Shown here: positions 1-12,419 of the stretch, one piece after another
How the letters are laid out: each line of letters starts with the position of its first letter
Position numbering within the stretch: the first letter of the stretch is position 1
Assembly: GCA_013397435.1 (NCBI GenBank)
Contig: VZRG01000855.1
Location: 167,892 to 231,891, forward strand
Length of the DNA stretch: 64,000 nt
Reading direction: 5' to 3'
Source: Erythrocercus mccallii
Lineage: Eukaryota > Chordata > Aves > Passeriformes > Dicruridae
The notes under the pieces: generated by a model
Seen by the model: only the letters and a program-made list of their open reading frames with translations
Told to the model about the DNA's origin: nothing
Databases searched by the model: none
Translations under genes and position numbers: made by a program

Positions 1-3000
1 AAATGTACATAAGTGGTTGACTCCTACAAGGAATCACCTTTGAACTTTCAGTTGCCAGCTCTACAAGCTCCCTGTGTGTTTAGTCAACCTGAATCTTTTC
101 CCACACTAGTACAGTAAGCTTTCCTTGAACAATCCCTCTGCTTCAGCTCACTGGAATTTAGTCAGTAATTTGGTCATGCCCAAGAAGGAATAGAATTCAG
201 CTTAGATTCTTAGCAATGTTGGATCTGCAGGCACTGCAGGGGTGAGCATTACTGGCAAATTATTTTTTATGACCAAACATAGCAGACATTTTTATAATGC
301 ATAAGACAAGAAATGCTCTAGGATGCACTGACTGCAGTATGGTGCTTTTACTCTTATCCCAGATAAACAGCCACATCTAAGTTTTGTATTGTGGTTTTAT
401 GCAAATTTATGTGGTTTAGTTTCTTAAAGGGAAAATAAACGATAACTATACAATTTCTGAACACAGAAGAGTGGTCTGGAAGTAAACCTTGCTGCGAAAG
501 AACTGGGAGGGGCAGAAAGGTTGAATTTCTCAATATTTTTATGTACTAATCCCAAAGAGGGTGTGTTGAATGTCATGATAATGAATCCTGATTTTTTTGT
601 TTTATTTTGTTTTTTAGCTTTGCACCTTTTTGGTGTTCTTAGTGGGTGGGGAATGTTTTCCCTTGAGTTTTGACAAATACTGGATTCATAAGTTGTACTC
701 AAAATGTATTTGCATTTTCAGTATGGACTAAAATGAACTTCCAAGCTTAAGAAATTTGTTTAAAATTGTCTGTAATGATTTTATAGAGAAAACCAGAATC
801 ACTTCTTGTCCTAAATTATTTTGATGTAATATACATCTCTCCATAATCTAAAACCTGTGTACAACAGCAGTTGTAGGTGGCTGCTCTAATGCCTTTGTTC
901 AAGGATATTGACAGACCTTCCAGGAAACCTGGAGAGATAGTGAAGCAAGGTTAAGGCATAGAAACTGTGCAGGAAATCTGGGAAGAAAATTAAATTCTTG
1001 CAGATTCTGTGCCTTGATCATGGAAGCATGTTTCTGGTGACAGTGTGGCATAGGGTAGGGAACTCTTAAAATAATTGGATATGATCAAGGCAGTTGCCAT
1101 GCTGCCAAGGCGGTGGTTCAAAACCTTTTTTTTGAATTGGCATAAATGCCATAGTCCACCTATGTGTGGTCAGTACCTGACCTGTTTCAGGTTATCAAAC
1201 ACAGAGTAATGTGGTGGTAATATTTTAGCTTAGTTGCTAGTGCTTTTCTTTAATTTAGGAACAAGGTGTATCTTCCTACCAAAAATTGCTGTTCACTTCT
1301 ATATTCATAGCTCTGGTTTTTAGGAAGCTGGAGTTATATCCTGTCTTTTTAGATACCACATGGTTCCATTTGCTGAAGAGTATAACAAAAAATATTCACT
1401 ATAAATAATCTACACTTACTATTATGCAGCCAGTTTAGAAATTCCCAGTCTGCGGCTCTTCAGAAAACATAATTTTGCTCTGTATGTTTATTGTTCTTTC
1501 TACTTTTCATTCTGACTTTAACTGCCAGTCACTGTAAATCTGTAGCCAAAAGCCATTGTTGGATGTATCTTGGTTTTGGTGGAGGCTGGTTACACTTGTG
1601 GAACTGGGAAGCAATTGCCCTGAAGATGCCAATAATACATGAACCTGGAGGAATCTTAAATATCTTCACGGTGGTCAGTGTTGCAATGCCAAAGCCTCCT
1701 ATTCAGCTGTCAAAGAACCCTGCTTTCCTATTCTTTCTGTCGTAAGAAGCTCCAATATTTGATTTTATTCTGGCAACATCACTAGATCTGACACACAGAG
1801 AAAACTACACTGTGTATTTCCTGGATTTCTAGAGTGAATCCAGCTTCAGAATTGCCAGCTTTAGGCCAAGAATTGTATGTAATGGTATCAAAAATTATGC
1901 AAGTAGGAGATATACACCATAATAGAAAATCTGCTTTTGCAGGAATACATTTGTCATGGATAACTTGGTGCAGAAGATCTGCAAGATAAGGAAGGGTAGG
2001 CTTGCCACAGAAATGGACTAGTAAGTAGGAAGGTTCTCCTGAATAGTATGAACAGCCAACACTACCTCTAGAAATGATGATGTGATGTTGTTGATACTAC
2101 TTGTGAGCCTAGCAGTAAATTACGACTGGTGAATGTACCTAACTTTACAAAATTTCTGTAGTGCAGCTAGTGGTAGAGTAAGTATTTCTGCTACTGCTCC
2201 TGAGCACATCTTTTGAACAACACTGAATTTAGAGGAGTAAAATGGGACAAATAAGTTAGGAATATGGGGTACTTCCTTACTTGATGAAATTGAAACAGTA
2301 ATGCTTATTTACACTCAGGACCTGTGGAATTGTGGCATGCCTCAGCAAGACTACACAGAAGGGTCTGCACATGTTTGGAATTGGTGTTTTCCTTTTGATG
2401 GGACACTGGACAAGGCAGTACAGATTCCTTTGTTTTTCCAAGGAAAGCGGGACACTTCTTGAAAGGACTTCCTTTTACTGTTCCCTGTTGTAATAAAATA
2501 TGTAGGCTTACAGTGCTTGGCTAGTTTTCCTGCACAATGGCCTTTTGTCTTTATTGTCTGTTTTTTGAACCTGCAGATTTTCAATGGCACACCATGTTAC
2601 TCCTCTGCTGCCATGCTTCTGTTGGAACTTGTTAATTATTTCCTGAACAACCTCCCTTCTGTCATTTAGGATATTTGCCATATGCCATATGCTTTTGTGT
2701 TGTTGCTCTGTGTCAGTTACTATTCTGAATATGTCAAAAGCTGAGCAGAAAGCTAATTTAAGTCTAAGCACAGCTGCTGATTTGAACATTCCTTTAGACT
2801 TACTAGTAGACTACTCTTCCAGAGATGCTTCTAGCCATGCTGTGTGGCCTTGATGTGTAAGCATATCTACAATACCTACTAGGCCACTCCTTGCTGAATT
2901 GTCTTGGTTTCTTGTTGTCTTTTTATAGTTTTGTGTATAGTATCACCATTTCTACATCTACTAGTGAGATCACCTTTCAAATGTGTAACTATTTTTCATA

Positions 3001-3618
3001 GTATGGGAAACATGGAAGGCTGCTTTCCTTGTGTAGGTTATAATTTCTTTTTCCTTTGAAGCCTCAGCACAGGCAAAGACAGACTGTCACATTATAATGT
3101 ATTTTGGGATGCATTTTTTACAAAATGATTTGCCTAAAATGAACTGGATGAACAGACTGACAGTCAAATTTGGGACCTTTGCAGAAGTCTTCACAGGAGC
3201 AAGAAATGAGACAGCCACTGAAGGAAATTTGTGATTCCATGCTTACGAATTCTTCTCCTACGCTGTAAATCAGGGTATCCAGGGCCATGTGACAGCACTC
3301 ATGCTGAGGATGTAACTGATCAGTATGCCTTTGGAGCAGCAGGGACAACCCCAAGACAATGCTGAGATCACTCAGGTGATAAATAACTTAGCAAGCAAAC
3401 GCCAGTGGGAAGATATCCAGAAAGGTCAGCTGTCAGAAGCGTGTCTCATAGACTGAGACACACAAAGCTGTAGTGAGATTATTTCCCTTAAAAAGGGATT
3501 TGTGTAAAAAAAAAAAAAAAAGTATCTACATGTAGAGCAAGTTCATTTTGATAAAACTGCACTTCTGAAGTAGTACAGTGTATCATTAGAAAACCAGGAA
3601 AATATTTAGGTATTTTGT

Positions 3619-3648
3619 TGGATGGATGGATGGATGGATGGATGGATG

Positions 3649-3684
<36 letters not shown>
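3619..3684. repeat. Compound tetranucleotide microsatellite (GGAT)n then (GATA)n
   Basis: About eight GGAT units run directly into about eight GATA units without a break, which suggests one founder array converted by a point change spreading through half of it. An A16 run lies about 100 bases upstream (3506-3521). A Ser/Tyr/Ile-rich minus-strand frame across it is only translated repeat. Confidence 0.95.
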
Positions 3685-3685
<1 letters not shown>

Positions 3686-5471
3686 CAGCAAGAAGCTGCT
3701 GCTATCTGGGCAAAGTAATGCCAAGTTTCTAAGATGATACTCACAGAGGTATTTAAAAACTCATGAATTCACTATATGTGTGTTTGTTGATTCCTGAGGA
3801 TATTGCTATTAAATATTGTGGCTTTGTTTTTGTCTGCAGCAAAAGTACTAGATCTTCCACTCATTAATCCTACTGCTAGAAAATAAACAGTGCCATAACT
3901 CATGGAAATCCACTGCCTCGGAGTAAGGGAATTACAATGAGTTGCATAAAGAGATTTTCTGAAAATACAACATGGGTGCTGATTTATTGTCATAGTTAAA
4001 GGTGAATCACAATGTGCAGGCTTGTGAGAACATACGACAGTGCCTTTAGGGGTATTAGTGCAGTGGATGCTTTAGCTGGTCCAGAGAAAGTGTTAGACTT
4101 ACTAAGGGATTGGTTTTGTATGGTGAGTGTGAGGATCCTGTATCTGACGGAGGCTATTATCTGTTTGGAGGTAATATTTCAGGTATTTTTTTGTTCTTTT
4201 ACTTTTCTGTGATGGGATTTGGTATGTGCATATCATCCTGATGTAGATGATTATGCAGAGTGTACAAAGGAGTACAGAAGGCTTGCATATAATGTACCTT
4301 ATGCAACATGTGCGTCTCCATCAGGATGCAAATGTGTTCAGACACCTGCACACACAGGACGTAACAAACCTCTTTATATTAGTCAGCTAGCTCTAGGAAG
4401 TCTTATTACAGCATGAAAGATAATTTTTTAAGAAAACTGTTTCAATACTCAGTGTTCTTAAGCACATCCAAAGCTTTTCCTTGTGTTGTATCTGTGGGTA
4501 AAGAGACATTCATTTGGCTGAGTAGGAGGGGGCTACGTGTTGTAATCCTGGCAATGTCCTCTAGAGAACTAGAACACTTATCATGCCAGATGATCCTTCA
4601 GGCATTTCCCGTATCCTTGTTGGGGAAGGTCAGTAAGTGAATGGAAAGAAAGCTCAACATGATACAGTTCATGGTATGTTCTTACCGAAACTTTGGGATT
4701 TGATTTTGATAAGAAGTTATTAGAAGTTTCCAGAAAGTTTGTTCTGTGGTGAGTCCTTATATCATTCCTTATATCATCATTAACCTCTGTTTTATGTTAT
4801 TAACATTTTTGGTTACTGGGGAAAATACACAGGAAAGTCAGTTGCAGCCTGCTCTTCATCATCATCTGAAGCTAGAGGCTTGTAGAGTAGTCTAGAGGAC
4901 GACACCTCTGGATGCCATCTGGTGCAATGCAGCTGCTCAAAGCAGAACCAGCTGGACTTGACTTTTGCAGGGTCAGGACCAGTTGTGTTACGAGGATCTC
5001 AAAGGATGGACATTCAGATTCACTGGATTTTTGGTCTGGTGTTTGACCATCTACATAACTGTTGTATTTATATGTTTAATCAGTGTTTTCTATACTGTAA
5101 CTTTGGGCTGTGGCTGCTCATCCTGCCACTGTGCACCTCTAAGGCTGTCTGTCTTCTGTTCCCTCCTATATAGGTAGTGGAAGGCCATTGAGGCCACAAG
5201 GAACTGTCTCTTTTCTTGAGTGAACAAACCCACTATTTCAGTCTCTTTTCCTATGTCTTTTACAGCAGAGTTTTTGTCCCTTATCCATGTTCTAGATCTG
5301 AATTGACTCTGAAGTTTCAGTGATTATTTTCATGTGTGCAGGCTGGTACTAAGCACTTGATCCAAGCAATAGCTAAACTATTGGAAGTTACTCAGCTGGG
5401 AAGCTGCAAGGATAGAGTTAATATGTTAATGTTCTGATTTTTGCTGAGAAACTAAAGCTAGTATCATACAC

Positions 5472-5789
5472 AAGGGGACCTACAAAGGCTGAAAAGGGCC
5501 TTTTTGCAAGGGCAGATAGTGGTAGAGTGGTAGGACAAGGGGGAATGGCTTTTAACTCGAAGGTAGAATTAGATGGAATATTAGGAAGAAATTTATTTAT
5601 TGTGAGGATAGTAAGGCACTGGAACAAGTTGCATAGGGAAGTTATTGCTGCCACATCCTTGGCAGGGGCTTGGAGCACTTGGACTTTTGGTCTGGTGGAA
5701 GGTGTTGGAGGGGGGTTGGAATTTTGGGGGACAGAGGATGGTCTTGAAGGTCTCTTCCAATCCAGACTATTGTCTGAGTCTATGATTTG
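5472..5789 (+). mobile_element. CR1 LINE fragment, 3' end, sense orientation
   Basis: The sequence follows the 3' end of avian CR1 retrotransposons as I remember it: a segment with a run of T followed by CAAGGGCA, then GACAAGGGGGAATGGCTTT, then AGGAAGAAATT, then GGCACTGGAACAAGTTGC, then the GGTCT.TTCCAA terminal block, ending in TCTATGAT-like octamers near 5780-5789. CR1 copies are usually 5'-truncated, and only the last about 320 bases remain here. Several substitutions and small indels indicate an old insertion. The 98-codon frame across it is not a gene. Boundaries are accurate to about 15 bases. Confidence 0.88.
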
Positions 5790-8700
5790 TTGCTGTCATC
5801 ATGCTCTACTGTCCTTTAATTGATTACCTGTTAATCTACAGTCAGACTTCACAGTCTAAAGACATTAAAGCAGTATAGTTACTGTAGTAGAAAAACAGTG
5901 TGATTCTTTTAGATTACTGGGGTTTTTTAACACCTTTTTTAAAAATTATGTTAAAGAGACATTAAACCACCCAGAGTAATAAAAATAAAATTATTAGAAG
6001 GATAAGTAAATTTGTGGACAAAATGACAGCCAAGTTGAAAGTTAGAAATGTAATCTTAAAATTTCACTGATGTGTATTTTGAAAATGACAGTGCTTTCTA
6101 GCTAATGCCAAGGAATAGATTCAGATTTACTATGTAGCTTAAAGGAGGTTTAAGCACCTGGAATGGAACAAGTTCCCTTTCATGTGTGAGCTAAACACAT
6201 TTTTTGAAAGACCTATTGTCTTTCAGAGTCATTTGACCTCATCTGGCAATTTTTTCCTGTTTATTTAGAAAACATAGGGTACAATTGACAGTTTTGTCAT
6301 ATGATGACTAACATCATCGTCATATAATGGAATATTGTATAAACAAATCAAAAAGCTTATCCTTCAAAAGATGGAAGAAGGTGGTGAATTTGCTAAAAAA
6401 AGGAGCTTGAGATAATATACAATCCAGTTTGATGTAAAAAGTTATGAAATACATTAATTTGATGAGAAGTTGAAACTTAAAAACAATCTAGAAGATGTGA
6501 TGATGTTGGCTCTGCTGACATTTTAGATTCTTTTATTTTTCCCCTCAAATTTGCTTTCTTCTATGTATGAATGGAACTGCTAGTTGTTTTGCTGAGGAGC
6601 TCGGAAAATCAGATTTGATTTTTTTTTCCTGCTTGAGTCAGTCAGTACATGCCAAGTGATTTTGCTGTAAATCCAGTGTACACTTGATAGTCTGCTTATA
6701 AGATGCTAGTTGTAACAGCTCACATTATTAAAAAACTTAGTTCTTTTCAGTCCTTAGTCTCAATTTCCTAGCTCCTTTAGCTAGAGAAATCATGAGGCAT
6801 CACGAACTTTTGGAAATTTAATGAAAGCTGAGTGTGCTGGAGACTTGCTACTTACCTCTGTTGCTTAAGAGCTGCCGTGAAAGCCTCTGCCACTTTCCTC
6901 CTGCTTCTGTTCTGATGAAGCCATAGTTTGCAAGACCCTTAATCTGTTAGGAGTCTTTAAGCAATCTGATAAAAACTGGCTGAGTAGTAGACTTGGGAAA
7001 AAATATGTTTTAGTGAGGGCAGCAGCTTTGATATCTTGTAGTTGCTGGAAATCACAGCGTTGGTCAGAACATCATGATGCTGGGCTTAGATATCAGATGT
7101 TACTGCTTTAGAATAAATCTGTCACTGAAATTCAGTGGTTTGGAGGTAGTGTCTAGCATTTCAATTCATCTTGCACGTTACCTTAGTTGTCCGTCTCTGT
7201 GTTTCTTCTGTGTGGGAGATGTTTTGATGTGAAGCATTTGAAACTCATAGGTCTACTCTTGCTTTTTCAGAGAATATGTGGGCTCCTACACTTCAAATGG
7301 TCACTGTCACTTCATGGTTCAAAAATCAAGTAAAACACTGAAATGTTAAATGTGCTAGTGCTAACTGGAATTTTAATATTACTCTGTATGGTGTCTCTTT
7401 CATCAACTTTATATAGTACTTGGAGATTGTATAAGTGATGGATTCTGTAGTGTAACCTCACAGATTTAAAACAGCTGAAAAAATAAGAATACCACAATAT
7501 TCAGGGAAATGTATAGGGATTTTGCAACGTTTCTTCTTCAAAAATATCACACTGACTTTATGATGATCCTATATATCCAGCCATTGGTTTCATAGTGTTA
7601 GTTTGCTACCAAATGATCTAGTTGGTAGAGATGGCTGTTAGCTTTCCAGCTTTACATGCAGATGCTTTTTGTTGTTTTTAACATGAATCTATGTGTTCCT
7701 AATTTAGAGTGGAAAGTGTAGAGAAATCTGTCTTAAACACGTAATGCACAAAAACACATGCAAGGGATACCCTTGCCCCTACAGCCTCCTTATGCAGAAT
7801 TTGGTGCAAGACACTATAACCTTTTTAGGCAATTTTGATGGGTCAGTATTGGGAACACGGACACGTCAGTCAGACCACAGCTTGTCTTGAGACATGTTCC
7901 AACATTCTGTGCACAAGACTATTGTGGAAGTAGAGCAGCATGTGTGTGGGAGGACAGAAAACTACCTCTACATGGTGATCTGATACTTCCTGTTCTAAGT
8001 ACCTAGCCCTTCCTGTGTGTTAGCATCTGAAGGATCAGATGGGTGCCACAGCAGAGGGACTCTTGCTGCTGGTATTTTTTCAGAACAGATACAGAAAGTA
8101 TGAAATGTCAAAGAATGAAAAGAAAGTGGTGGATTTCAGTTTCTCCTCTAACTATCCAAATCCTCCATCCTGAAACGGTTCACTGTCTTGACTTTGATTA
8201 AATCCTTCCCTTAGATTTCTGATTTAGGATTTATTTTTTTTTATCTTTGGCCTGCACTGCTTTTGAAGTTTCAGCTGAGTTTTTGAATACAAAGCTAGCA
8301 AATGGCTCTGTTTCAACAGTTCTATCACTGAAATATCACTTTGTCCTCAGGGAAGAGATAGGAAACACCTATCTTGATTGGTAAAAAGAACCCAAAGTGA
8401 ATTTGCAGATTAAGAGTTTGCTTTTTGCATTGGGTAATCCTGAAATTAGCACTAGAATAAGTGATAACAGAAGTTCTCCAAGAAAGGCTTGTTGTTTGAG
8501 GGTTATTTCTGAAACATCAAACGCAATAGATGTGAGACCCTACAGTCTGATAGTTTCTATTTAATTTTTTAAAAAATCCATATCATATCTATATTATCAG
8601 TGTCTCAATGGTGTACCCATATAGTGTGAAAACAAAATATAGTGAAAACAAATATAGCAGGTAGATACAGAGGAAAACCAGAAGCATATTCCTTCTTTGC

Positions 8701-9688
8701 ATTTGCCCTGTCTATCATAAGAATGGCAATTGTGGTGGCTGTACTGGTATTTATTTTGCTTCAGGAGAGTTTGGGATTTGGATTGGTTTAGTATGGAAAA
8801 ATGTATTAGCACTAGATCTCCTAGTGTTTAAAAGGATTAGATTATGTGGTTAAAAGTTGTTATATTTCATTATGTTCTAAATATCATACTGTTACTTAAA
8901 AGTTAAGCTTGTGAAGAAGTATAATAGAGTGAATTGTTTCATATTGTATTTGATGCCATTGTAATGGTTGAGCTAGCAGTCAAAATTGTCTCTCATGTTG
9001 TGGAGACAAGTATTTTAAGCTGTGTAACTTCCTAGTGTTAATGAATGAACAGTCATCTTTTTGCTTTTAAAAAAGAGAACTCTTTGGAGGCAATAAATGT
9101 TAAATGATTTTTCTCTGACCACAGAAACCCATTCTGCAAAGCAACTCTTCACAGCATGTAGACGGATCATTCAGTTGTCTGCTCACCAGGAAGAGTTTCT
9201 GTGTAGGGAGTTAGCAAGTAAATTTATTAAATCTTGAATAAGGCTTCGACAAGGAATTAAATGTTCTTTAGTTAGCATTTGCCAAGAGAGATAAGCCTGT
9301 TTTATGACAGTATTAATTTAAGGAAATAGGAAACCCATGTTTTGGCTTGGCAAGGTTGCCGAACCTGCCAGCCAACAGTAAGCATTGCTGACTCCATGAA
9401 GGCAAGCCTAGCAGGTGAATGGGGCCCACTGAAGTCTCAAATGTTCCTGCCGTAACCCACTCAAATGTGGAGTGTTACTAATACCTTGATCTACACAATC
9501 TGCACTCCTTTTAATTTTATTTTTTAATAGTCTGAAATTTGAGAAGAAATTGATACAAGACTGGAAAATTAATCTTGGAAGCCGGTATTTTTACTCCCTA
9601 TCAGTTGAGATGCCAAAGCATGGTACACAGTTTTGGGGGTTTTTCCTCATTATGTAGCAAGCCCAAGTAATATGTCGTGAAAAATAAT

Positions 9689-10346
9689 TGTGTCATGAAG
9701 ACATGTTGCATTGTGTTCTCTCCTTGGACACCCCCATTCCTGGGTTTCACAATCCCTCCTGTCCCCTCCCAGACCCCAGAACTGCCCCAGCCAATCCTAG
9801 GCAATGCACGGGGTCTCCCCGCGTAAAATACCAGGGCCCCGTCGAGTGCATTGGCTGAATCAGAGCCAGACCCCTCTCCCCAAAGGTGATTTGACCCCTG
9901 GCCTGTCCCTCAGGCCCGGGACCACTCCCCCTCCCCCTCTGCATTGGTAGGACACTGACCCCGCCCCCGACCCTTGCCCTGGACACAACCGGCCGCAAGC
10001 ACATGGACAGGGATTATAAAGAGCATGGCTGCCGTGATCAGATTTGCCGCTGATTTGGAATAAACTGGACTAATCCCCCCCCCACCCCAGCATCGGCTTC
10101 TTATCTTCACTGAAATATTCCAGCATAGCTTTGGGGTTCGCAAGACCAGGTCTGCTTCGGCCAGCCCTTGGAGATCTGGGTTCGCTCCGCCCGGAGCTTC
10201 AGGAGAACAAGCCCAGGCTTGCCTAGCACTTGCTGCCTGTGAGCTCAAGGGTAAAGCATCTGCTGTGGGAAACGACGGCAGCTGCCTTCCCTGCAACTGC
10301 CTGGGCTCTCTGCCCCCTGCGGAGACATTTGGATACAAAATCTACA
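9689..10346 (+). mobile_element. Probable solo LTR of an endogenous retrovirus (GC-rich)
   Basis: This GC-rich block sits abruptly in AT-rich flanks and has LTR-like order on the + strand: a CCAAT motif at 9791-9795 and two reverse CCAAT motifs near 9849 and 9941, a CCGCCCCC stretch near 9960, a TATAAA box at 10015-10020, and a poly(A) signal AATAAA at 10059-10064. A C-rich tract follows near 10075. The ends can be placed as TGTGTC (9689) and TCTACA (10346), flanked by six-base sequences AATAAT (9683-9688) and AAGAAT (10347-10352) that match at five of six positions. Six-base duplications are typical of class II (ERVK-like) elements. No gag, pol or env remnant is next to it, so a solo LTR is inferred. 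A non-LTR CpG-rich element is the alternative. Confidence 0.6.
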
Positions 10347-12287
10347 AAGAATAAGGAGAAATTGTGACAAATGGAACAAAAGTTCCTCTTCTACAGATAG
10401 TTAAAGACAAGACAATCTTGATTAAAAAAAGGAAGGTGCATCACTTGGCATTTTATATATGGAACACACATATTGATTTGGATTTGGTTGGAAACACATT
10501 GTACAAAATCAGACTAGATAGATCAGATCAACATGTTATTTCCTTTCTAATGTATTGTACTGTGCCCTATGCTTTTGGGACACAGATAATATGGAATGAC
10601 AGAGAAGTATCTTTAGATGCATGATATATTAATAGAACTTAAGTAATATATAAATATGGTACACGCAATGTATTTTTACTGCATATGAAATAAGACAAAA
10701 TTGTGTGTATAAAACAGGCATTAAAAATTACACTCATAACATTTGGGTAAATGCTAAAAAGTTGTCAGTAGAAAAGTTATCCTTCCTTTGTGATAACTTG
10801 ATAATATTAACAAGTATTAATAAAGAAACGGTTCTCCTTGATAGAAACATAATTGTGTCTGTGTTTTAGAGAAGAATGATTAAAACAAGGATTTACTACT
10901 TGTGACTTAAATACCAAAATTTGTTATTCTGAATGTGAGGTGCAAAGATGCAGCCTGCCCCTGCCACAGATTTGTTGTTTGTGTAGACATTGAGGACAGT
11001 AGGTATTCTGTTGCCTGTTTTCTTACAGTTTACTGTACTGAGATCCTAAGATATAAAAAGCCAGGACATCATACAGCTAGATGATTTCCATACATTTCTG
11101 TGTGGAAAAAGAGAAGTTGTCGCTTTTTCTTGTTTTGTAAAGTGGGATAAATTAAATGGGTAAGCAATAGAAGAAAGGTGCCATATGTATGAATTTTAAT
11201 AAGGAAGCATTGTTTTCAGAGATTTTGAATTCACAGTATGGCAATATGCATCATCCCCCCTGAATTTCTTCAGTTTCCACCATGTATTACTTTATGCTTT
11301 AGTGCACATTCCTCATCTGCACCTGCAATACCACTTTCATTTGTAGGTGGCCTGCTGCAGGTAAAATCTATGCAGACTTTTGTATTGTAGGGTCCTTTGC
11401 AATGCTGTTTGTCATGTTTCACTTAGACTTGGATTTCTGATATGTTTGTAGCAGCCATCTCAAATATATCTGGAACATGCTCTTCTGAAGCCTAACAGAT
11501 TCTTTTCTTTATACCCACCAAATGTAGGCTGGCACTTGACTTTGGAATATCTTTGTGTGAGACTTCGTACAAAGGTTGACTTCACTTGCAATTTCAACTT
11601 TTAGCAGAGAAGTAATTGTCAGCCTCCCAAGATCTAAGTTTTAACTTTTTTTTTTTTTTTGAGAGGAGCTCTCATGAAGAGCAGAGAGGAAACTGCAGAA
11701 AGGAGAAAAAAATCCAAAACTTGTCTTTTTCATACAGGCAGAGAGCTTGCCTGATTCAGAAGTGTTGCCATCGCTTATGAAAGGGCTTGAGCTAAAGAAG
11801 TGCAGCCTGACCTCTGGACAAAATCTGTAGATAGTGAAAAAAGATCACTTCTTCCCCGAAAGCCAAAAATACAGGGGAGTAAAAAAGAAATTTTATGTAT
11901 TTCTGGACCCATCAGTGGCAATTGTGTGTTTAAATAAACAAATCACAGTTTTGAATTTCTTGCAACAAGTAGTCTTTGGAACTATGAAAAACAGCATTTC
12001 AGTGAAATGTTTGTGGCTTTGCTGAAGGGCAGGTTAAATAGATGGTATAATTAGTTTAACTTTGTAGGCAGAAGTTCAAAATTGTTTATAAAGTTTCAAG
12101 AAACTTGCAGGGTTAAAATATTTTCTGTTATGCAGCTATTGGAGGCTTTTTGATTTCTGATCTGGTATTTTAAAGGAAGTGCTACCATGTGGGTGCAAAG
12201 CATCACTGACAGGTTAAGAATAGAAAAGATTTTTTTTCTTCATTTTTACTTCATTTCTGTGGTAACTGAAATGTGATCCAGTTTCAC

Positions 12288-12419
12288 TGCACATTCAAAG
12301 TGCACATTCAAAGCAAAGCTTCTTAGGTGGGTCTTCGCTCTATTTCCATTCCTCTCAAGACACACAAGCCTGTTTCTGCTTCAGTTTCAAGATCAGTTTT
12401 GCTTCTGCTTCAGTTTCAA
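12288..12419. repeat. Two local short duplications
   Basis: A 13-base unit, TGCACATTCAAAG, is tandemly repeated at 12288-12300 and 12301-12313. A 17-base unit beginning TTCTGCTTCAG is repeated at 12374-12390 and 12403-12419. They look like replication-slippage duplications. No function is suggested. Confidence 0.85.

Noticed and set aside
5527..5823. 98-codon plus frame
   Set aside because: It lies in the CR1 3' non-coding end.
9747..10338. 85- and 142-codon minus frames rich in Gly, Arg, Ala and Pro
   Set aside because: They run antisense through the GC-rich LTR. Stop codons are scarce there because of base composition.
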